From an uncultured Oscillospiraceae bacterium (GTDB lineage: Bacteria; Bacillota; Clostridia; Oscillospirales; Oscillospiraceae), in NCBI GenBank assembly GCA_934591745.1, contig CAKTPQ010000024.1, positions 1 to 25,882 on the forward strand: a stretch of 25,882 nt of DNA, given 5' to 3'. The translations under genes were made by a program, and so were the position numbers. Of this stretch, positions 22,553 to 25,882 are shown piece after piece. Numbering within the stretch: the first letter of the stretch is position 1; every line of letters starts with the position of its first letter. Below the pieces are notes generated by a model that did no database searches, had not been told where the DNA came from, and saw nothing but the letters and a program-made list of their open reading frames with translations.

Positions 22553-24434
22553 TACGAAACGGACGCCGCCCAGGGGCGGTCACGGCCACGGCCCCGGCGG
22601 CCACGGCTTCCAGCGCCCAAAGGACATGCGGGGCACATTCAAAAAGCTGATGGGCTATGTGGGGAAATACAAAGGCTCGCTGGTGCTGGTGGCGGTATGC
22701 CTTATCGTCAGCTCCGCCGCCAGCGTGGCCACCAGCTATATGCTCAAGCCGCTGCTGAACGACTATATCATCCCCGGTGATTTTCCGGGACTTTTCAGGA
22801 TGCTGCTGCTGATGGGCGGGCTGTTCGCCCTCAGTTCCCTGTGCTCCTACGCCTATGCCCGCATCATGGTGCATGTGGCGCAGCAGACGGTGGCGGCGCT
22901 GCGGCAGGATCTGTTTGACCGGCTGCAGGAGCTGCCCATCAGCTACTATGACCGGCACCAGTCCGGCGATCTGATGAGCCGGTTCACCAACGATATCGAC
23001 ACCGTGTCGGAGATGCTGAACAGCAGCTTTGCCAGCATCATCTCCAACGTGCTGACCTTTGTGGGCACCGTGGTGATGATGATCGTACTGAATCCGTGGC
23101 TGACGCTGATCACCTTCCTGTTCCTGGGACTGATGGGCGTGGTGGTCAAGACCATCGGCGGCCGCAGCCGCACCAACTTCCAGCGGCAGCAGGCGGCGCT
23201 GGGCGCCATGAACGGCTATATCGAGGAGATGATCGAGGGACAGAAGGTCATCAAGGTCTTTAACCACGAGGGGCAGGCCGTGGCGCGCTTTACCGACCTC
23301 AATGGCGGCTACCGCGACGCGGCCACCGCCGCACAGGCCTACGCCGGTATGATGATGCCCGCCATGGGCAACCTCAGCAAGATCAACTACGCCGTCACCT
23401 GCTGCGTGGGCGGTCTGCTGGCCATCGGCGGCGTGTTCGATGTCGGCTCGCTGGGCGCGTACCTGCTGTACGTCAAGCAGGTCAGCCAGCCCGTGGGTCA
23501 GATCAGCCAGCAGGTCAATACGCTGCTGGCGGCTGCTGCCGGCGCGGAGCGCATCTTCGCCGTCATGGAGGAGCAGCCGGAGACGGACGAGGGGAAAACC
23601 GTCATCGTCCGGGTGGAAAAGAACGGCGATGCCCTGACGGAGACAGCGGAGCGCACCGGCCACTGGGCGTGGAAGAAGCCGGACGGCACGCTGGTGGAGC
23701 TGCGGGGCGACGTGCGGTTCGACCATGTGACCTTCTCCTACGACGGGGAAAAGACGGTGCTGAACGACGTGTCCCTGTTCGCCAAGCCCGGTCAGAAGAT
23801 CGCCTTCGTCGGCTCCACCGGCGCGGGCAAGACCACCATCACCAACCTCATCAACCGCTTTTACGACGTGCAGCAGGGCACCATCACCTACGACGGCATC
23901 GACGTGAAGGACATCGCCAAGGACTCCCTCCGCCGTTCGCTGGGCATCGTGCTGCAGGACACCCACCTGTTCACCGGCACCGTGGCGGACAACATCCGCT
24001 ACGGCAAGCTGGACGCCACGGACGAGGAGGTGCGCGCCGCCGCGAAGCTGGCCAACGCAGACGCCTTCATCCGCCACCTGCCCCAGGGCTACGACACCGT
24101 CATCACCGGCGACGGCGGCAGCCTCAGTCAGGGCGAGCGGCAGCTGCTGGCTATCGCCCGCGCCGCCGTGTCCGACCCGCCGGTGCTGATCCTGGACGAG
24201 GCCACCAGCTCCATCGACACCCGCACCGAGACGCTGATCGAGCGGGGCATGGACTCCCTGATGGAGGGACGCACGGTGTTCGTCATCGCCCACCGCCTCT
24301 CCACCGTTCGCAACAGCCGCGCCATTCTGGTGCTGGAGCAGGGCCGCATCATCGAGCGCGGCGACCACGCCGAGCTGCTGGCCCAGCACGGCAAGTACTA
24401 CCAGCTCTACACCGGACAGGCGGAGCTGAGCTGA
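22545..24434 (+). CDS. Heterodimeric ABC exporter subunit with catalytic ATP site (half 2)
   Basis: This 629-residue half-transporter is the partner of the preceding gene, with an 8-nt overlap. The N-terminus is His/Gly-rich (residues 10-21, RGGHGHGPGGHG) before six membrane helices. Walker A GSTGAGKT (423-430), Walker B LILDEA with Glu552, and the switch His583 in IAHR are intact, but the signature is LSQGE (527-531) instead of LSGGQ. With half 1 this gives one complete site (these Walker motifs plus VSGGQ of half 1) and one degenerate site, where all defects of both proteins meet. A stretch of about 30 residues (355-385) before the ATPase domain is longer than usual. Confidence 0.93.
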   Translation: MADTKRTPPRGGHGHGPGGHGFQRPKDMRGTFKKLMGYVGKYKGSLVLVAVCLIVSSAASVATSYMLKPLLNDYIIPGDFPGLFRMLLLMGGLFALSSLCSYAYARIMVHVAQQTVAALRQDLFDRLQELPISYYDRHQSGDLMSRFTNDIDTVSEMLNSSFASIISNVLTFVGTVVMMIVLNPWLTLITFLFLGLMGVVVKTIGGRSRTNFQRQQAALGAMNGYIEEMIEGQKVIKVFNHEGQAVARFTDLNGGYRDAATAAQAYAGMMMPAMGNLSKINYAVTCCVGGLLAIGGVFDVGSLGAYLLYVKQVSQPVGQISQQVNTLLAAAAGAERIFAVMEEQPETDEGKTVIVRVEKNGDALTETAERTGHWAWKKPDGTLVELRGDVRFDHVTFSYDGEKTVLNDVSLFAKPGQKIAFVGSTGAGKTTITNLINRFYDVQQGTITYDGIDVKDIAKDSLRRSLGIVLQDTHLFTGTVADNIRYGKLDATDEEVRAAAKLANADAFIRHLPQGYDTVITGDGGSLSQGERQLLAIARAAVSDPPVLILDEATSSIDTRTETLIERGMDSLMEGRTVFVIAHRLSTVRNSRAILVLEQGRIIERGDHAELLAQHGKYYQLYTGQAELS

Positions 24435-24475
24435 ATCGTTTTCCCAAAATCAAACATACTAAGGAGGAGCTACCC

Positions 24476-24865
24476 ATGACCGAACAGGTGCTTTGCCAAA
24501 AAGCCATTGCCATGCTGGACATGGCCTACGTCCCCTACTCCCACTTCCCCGTGGGCGCCGCCCTGCTCTGCAAGGACGGCACGGTGTTCACCGGCTGCAA
24601 CATCGAAAACGCCGCCTACGGCGCCACCATCTGCGCCGAGCGCACCGCCATCTTCAAGGCCGTCAGCGAGGGACACCGGGACTTCGACACCCTCGTCATC
24701 GCCGGGCGCAGCGACGACTACTGCGTCCCCTGCGGCTCGTGCCGTCAGGTGATGATGGAGTTTGCCCCCGACCTGACGGTGATCTGCCTGAATAAGAACG
24801 GTGAGAGCCGGAAATTCACCCTAAAGGAGCTGCTGCCCTATGGGTTCGATCACAGCTGGCTGTAA
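24476..24865 (+). CDS. cdd: Cytidine deaminase
   Basis: This 129-residue enzyme deaminates cytidine and deoxycytidine to uridine forms in pyrimidine salvage. It has the tetrameric-type motifs: YSHFPVGAAL, substrate-binding GCNIENAAYG, CAERTAI with zinc Cys and catalytic Glu, and PCGSCRQ with two more zinc cysteines. The length is typical (Bacillus Cdd is 136). The ATG follows AAGGAGGAGC and lies 41 nt after the exporter gene with no terminator between, so it may be co-transcribed; a functional link to the exporter is not evident. Confidence 0.95.
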   Translation: MTEQVLCQKAIAMLDMAYVPYSHFPVGAALLCKDGTVFTGCNIENAAYGATICAERTAIFKAVSEGHRDFDTLVIAGRSDDYCVPCGSCRQVMMEFAPDLTVICLNKNGESRKFTLKELLPYGFDHSWL

Positions 24866-24869
24866 CGGA

Positions 24870-24994
24870 CGCCGGATCTTTTCCGCCAGCTCGTCGTTGC
24901 GGGCGCTTGCAATAAACCGATTATTCCTGCGCTTCCGCGCCTCGATCTGACGAAAAAACTCTCGGCGTCCGGCCGCCGGATCTTTTCCGCCAGC
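24870..24994. repeat. Short intergenic repeat: two 21-bp direct copies 104 bp apart
   Basis: The 21-bp sequence beginning CGCCGGATCTTTTCCG occurs at 24870-24890 and exactly at 24974-24994. GGACGCCG at 24867-24874 is also inverted as CGGCGTCC at 24963-24970. On the minus strand both copies can be read as LAEKIRRP, but the 104-bp spacing puts them in different frames, so a decayed coding repeat or a small mobile intergenic element is possible. Confidence 0.6.
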
Positions 24995-24999
24995 GCATC

Positions 25000-25028
25000 T
25001 TGACCACCGGAGACTTTCACCCTAAAAA
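25000..25028 (+). promoter_or_regulatory. Possible promoter of the lipoprotein gene
   Basis: TTGACC (25000-25005) and TAAAAA (25023-25028) are spaced 17 nt apart. If real, the terminator at 25064-25102 lies in its leader, making it either an attenuator or evidence against this promoter. Confidence 0.3.
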
Positions 25029-25063
25029 ATTTCCCGATATTTTGACCTCTGCGGGAACAAAAC

Positions 25064-25102
25064 GAAGCGCGGCTGCGTCTTATCCTCAGCCGTGCTTCTT
25101 TT
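25064..25102 (+). terminator. Terminator after the marR-exporter-cdd operon
   Basis: GAAGCGCGGCTG (25064-25075) pairs with CAGCCGTGCTTC (25087-25098) at all 12 positions with one G-U pair. An 11-nt loop and TTTT complete it. It is only 38 nt before the lipoprotein start. Confidence 0.75.
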
Positions 25103-25139
25103 CCCTGCGCGGAACATTCAAGTTTTGGAGGACATTTCC

Positions 25140-25712
25140 ATGAAAAAGATCGTATCCCTTGTGCTGGCCGCCCTGCTGGTGCTGAGTCTGGCCGCCTGCG
25201 GCGACAAGAATAACGCCGGCGACGGCGACAAGCCCGCAAAGCCCACCAGCGCCCTGAACATACTGGAGACGGTATGGAACACCTACGGTGAGGACGAGAA
25301 GTTTGCCGTCGTCGGCGGTGATTTCTCCGAGGCCAACACCCGCGAGGACGCTCCCGGCGTCTTCGACCTGAAGGACCGTGCGCTGGTGGACAGCGAGCTG
25401 GGCCTGCCGGAGACCGCTGCGGTGGACGAGGCCGCGTCCCTTGTCCACATGATGAACGCCAACACCTTCACCGCCGCCGCCTACCACGCTACCGGTGACA
25501 CCGCTGAGCTGGCGCAGCAGCTGCGGGACAACATCATGCAGCGCCAGTGGATGTGCGGCTTCCCCGACAAGCTGATCGTGGCCGAGGTGGGTGACGAGTA
25601 TGTGGTCACCGTCTTCGGCGCGGATGAGCTGCTGGACACCTTCATGACCCACCTGAAGGGCATCTACGGCGACCACGCCGTCCACACCGCCTACGACGAG
25701 GCCATTCTGTGA
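25140..25712 (+). CDS. Lipoprotein of unknown function (DUF4358-like)
   Basis: This 190-residue secreted lipoprotein starts MKKIVSLVLAALLVLSLAAC, with lipobox Cys20, then a Gly/Asp/Lys linker. The mature domain has the pattern SALNILETVWNTYGEDEKFAV, AASLVHMMNANTFTAAAYH and RQWMCGFPDKLIVAEVGDEYVVTVFG. I have the impression that similar proteins from Oscillospiraceae carry DUF4358-like or 'bacteriocin transport accessory' labels, but no activity is known and I am not sure of the family. ATG 25140 is chosen since GGAGG at 25127-25131 has 8-nt spacing and the signal peptide begins there; an upstream in-frame ATG at 25092 lies inside the terminator. The next gene overlaps its stop (GTGA). Confidence 0.8.
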   Translation: MKKIVSLVLAALLVLSLAACGDKNNAGDGDKPAKPTSALNILETVWNTYGEDEKFAVVGGDFSEANTREDAPGVFDLKDRALVDSELGLPETAAVDEAASLVHMMNANTFTAAAYHATGDTAELAQQLRDNIMQRQWMCGFPDKLIVAEVGDEYVVTVFGADELLDTFMTHLKGIYGDHAVHTAYDEAIL

Positions 25713-25882
25713 CACGGAGGATGGTGCAGCGGGGCGCGTTCCTGCTGCTGGCGGCGGCGCTGCTGCTGGGGATATCCCGTATCCCCGCGCCTGCGCCGGA
25801 GCCGCCCGCACCGGACGACGTGGTGTACGTCTACAACGGCTACGCCGCCAAGACGGACGCGGCGTTTGATACGGATTCGCTG
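25709..25882 (+). CDS. Membrane-anchored protein, N-terminal fragment (cut by window edge)
   Basis: Fifty-eight codons are visible. A GTG at 25709 overlaps the lipoprotein stop as GTGA, indicating coupling. The product has a basic start (TRRMVQRG), a hydrophobic anchor AFLLLAAALLLGI (residues 10-22), a Pro-rich linker and then DDVVYVYNGYAAKTDAAF, which looks like the start of an extracytoplasmic domain. I do not recognise the family from this much. Alternative starts at ATG 25721 and GTG 25724 sit too close to the GGAGG at 25716-25720. The frame is open to the window end. Confidence 0.6.
   Translation, partial: MTRRMVQRGAFLLLAAALLLGISRIPAPAPEPPAPDDVVYVYNGYAAKTDAAFDTDSL

Noticed and set aside
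24850..25239. Minus-strand frame of 129 codons over the intergenic repeat and lipoprotein start
   Set aside because: It covers a terminator and the signal peptide region, is Arg-rich and has no ribosome binding site. Its partial repeat is reported as a DNA repeat instead.

Overview
The window looks like chromosome of a high-GC anaerobic Firmicute, most likely Clostridia of the Oscillospiraceae type. The evidence is the gene order rimP-nusA-ylxR-ylxQ-infB, a small SRP RNA directly in front of dnaX-ybaB, good AGGAGG ribosome binding sites, TTGACA/TATAAT-type promoters and GC-rich coding sequence. The genus is an inference. No CRISPR array, tRNA, rRNA, insertion sequence or prophage was seen. 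Most of the window is housekeeping, transport and metal homeostasis; the less explained signals are mostly in intergenic and leader sequence.

Layout. (1) 1-3.7 kb, minus strand: the translation/transcription operon rimP-nusA-ylxR-ylxQ-infB. infB is cut by the window edge, and the rimP leader holds an attenuator-like hairpin. (2) 3.7-6.8 kb, minus strand: a compact zur-znuA-znuC-znuB operon for zinc-type metal uptake, with a 7-1-7 palindrome next to a near-perfect promoter. (3) 6.9-7.9 kb, plus strand: a DUF2804 protein, followed by four TTAAC repeats with an exact 11-bp period and a terminator. (4) 8.1-11.8 kb, plus strand: a tandem pair of closely related sodium:neurotransmitter-symporter-family transporters. 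Each has its own copy of the same promoter, a structured leader and a terminator.

(5) 11.8-15.7 kb: a lipid kinase (minus) divergent from an overlapping plus-strand trio, AI-2E-family membrane protein, hotdog thioesterase and DUF3810 zinc-protease-like membrane protein. (6) 15.7-18.2 kb, minus strand: SRP RNA, dnaX and ybaB; recR, the usual next gene, is missing. (7) 18.2-20.4 kb: a stand-alone feoB (minus) with a complex leader and a palindrome-rich region shared with the divergent marR gene. (8) 20.4-24.9 kb, plus strand: marR, two half-exporter ABC genes that form a heterodimer with one degenerate ATP site, and cytidine deaminase. (9) 24.9-25.9 kb: a short intergenic repeat, a terminator, a lipoprotein and the start of an overlapping membrane-anchored gene.

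Working together: Zur probably represses its own uptake operon when zinc is sufficient. feoB imports ferrous iron, and its leader suggests metal or redox control. The MarR protein probably represses the exporter operon through a site over its own transcription start. The strongest candidates for new regulation are the feoB leader, the 11-bp-phased TTAAC array and the duplicated symporter promoters. No convincing new multi-gene system was found.
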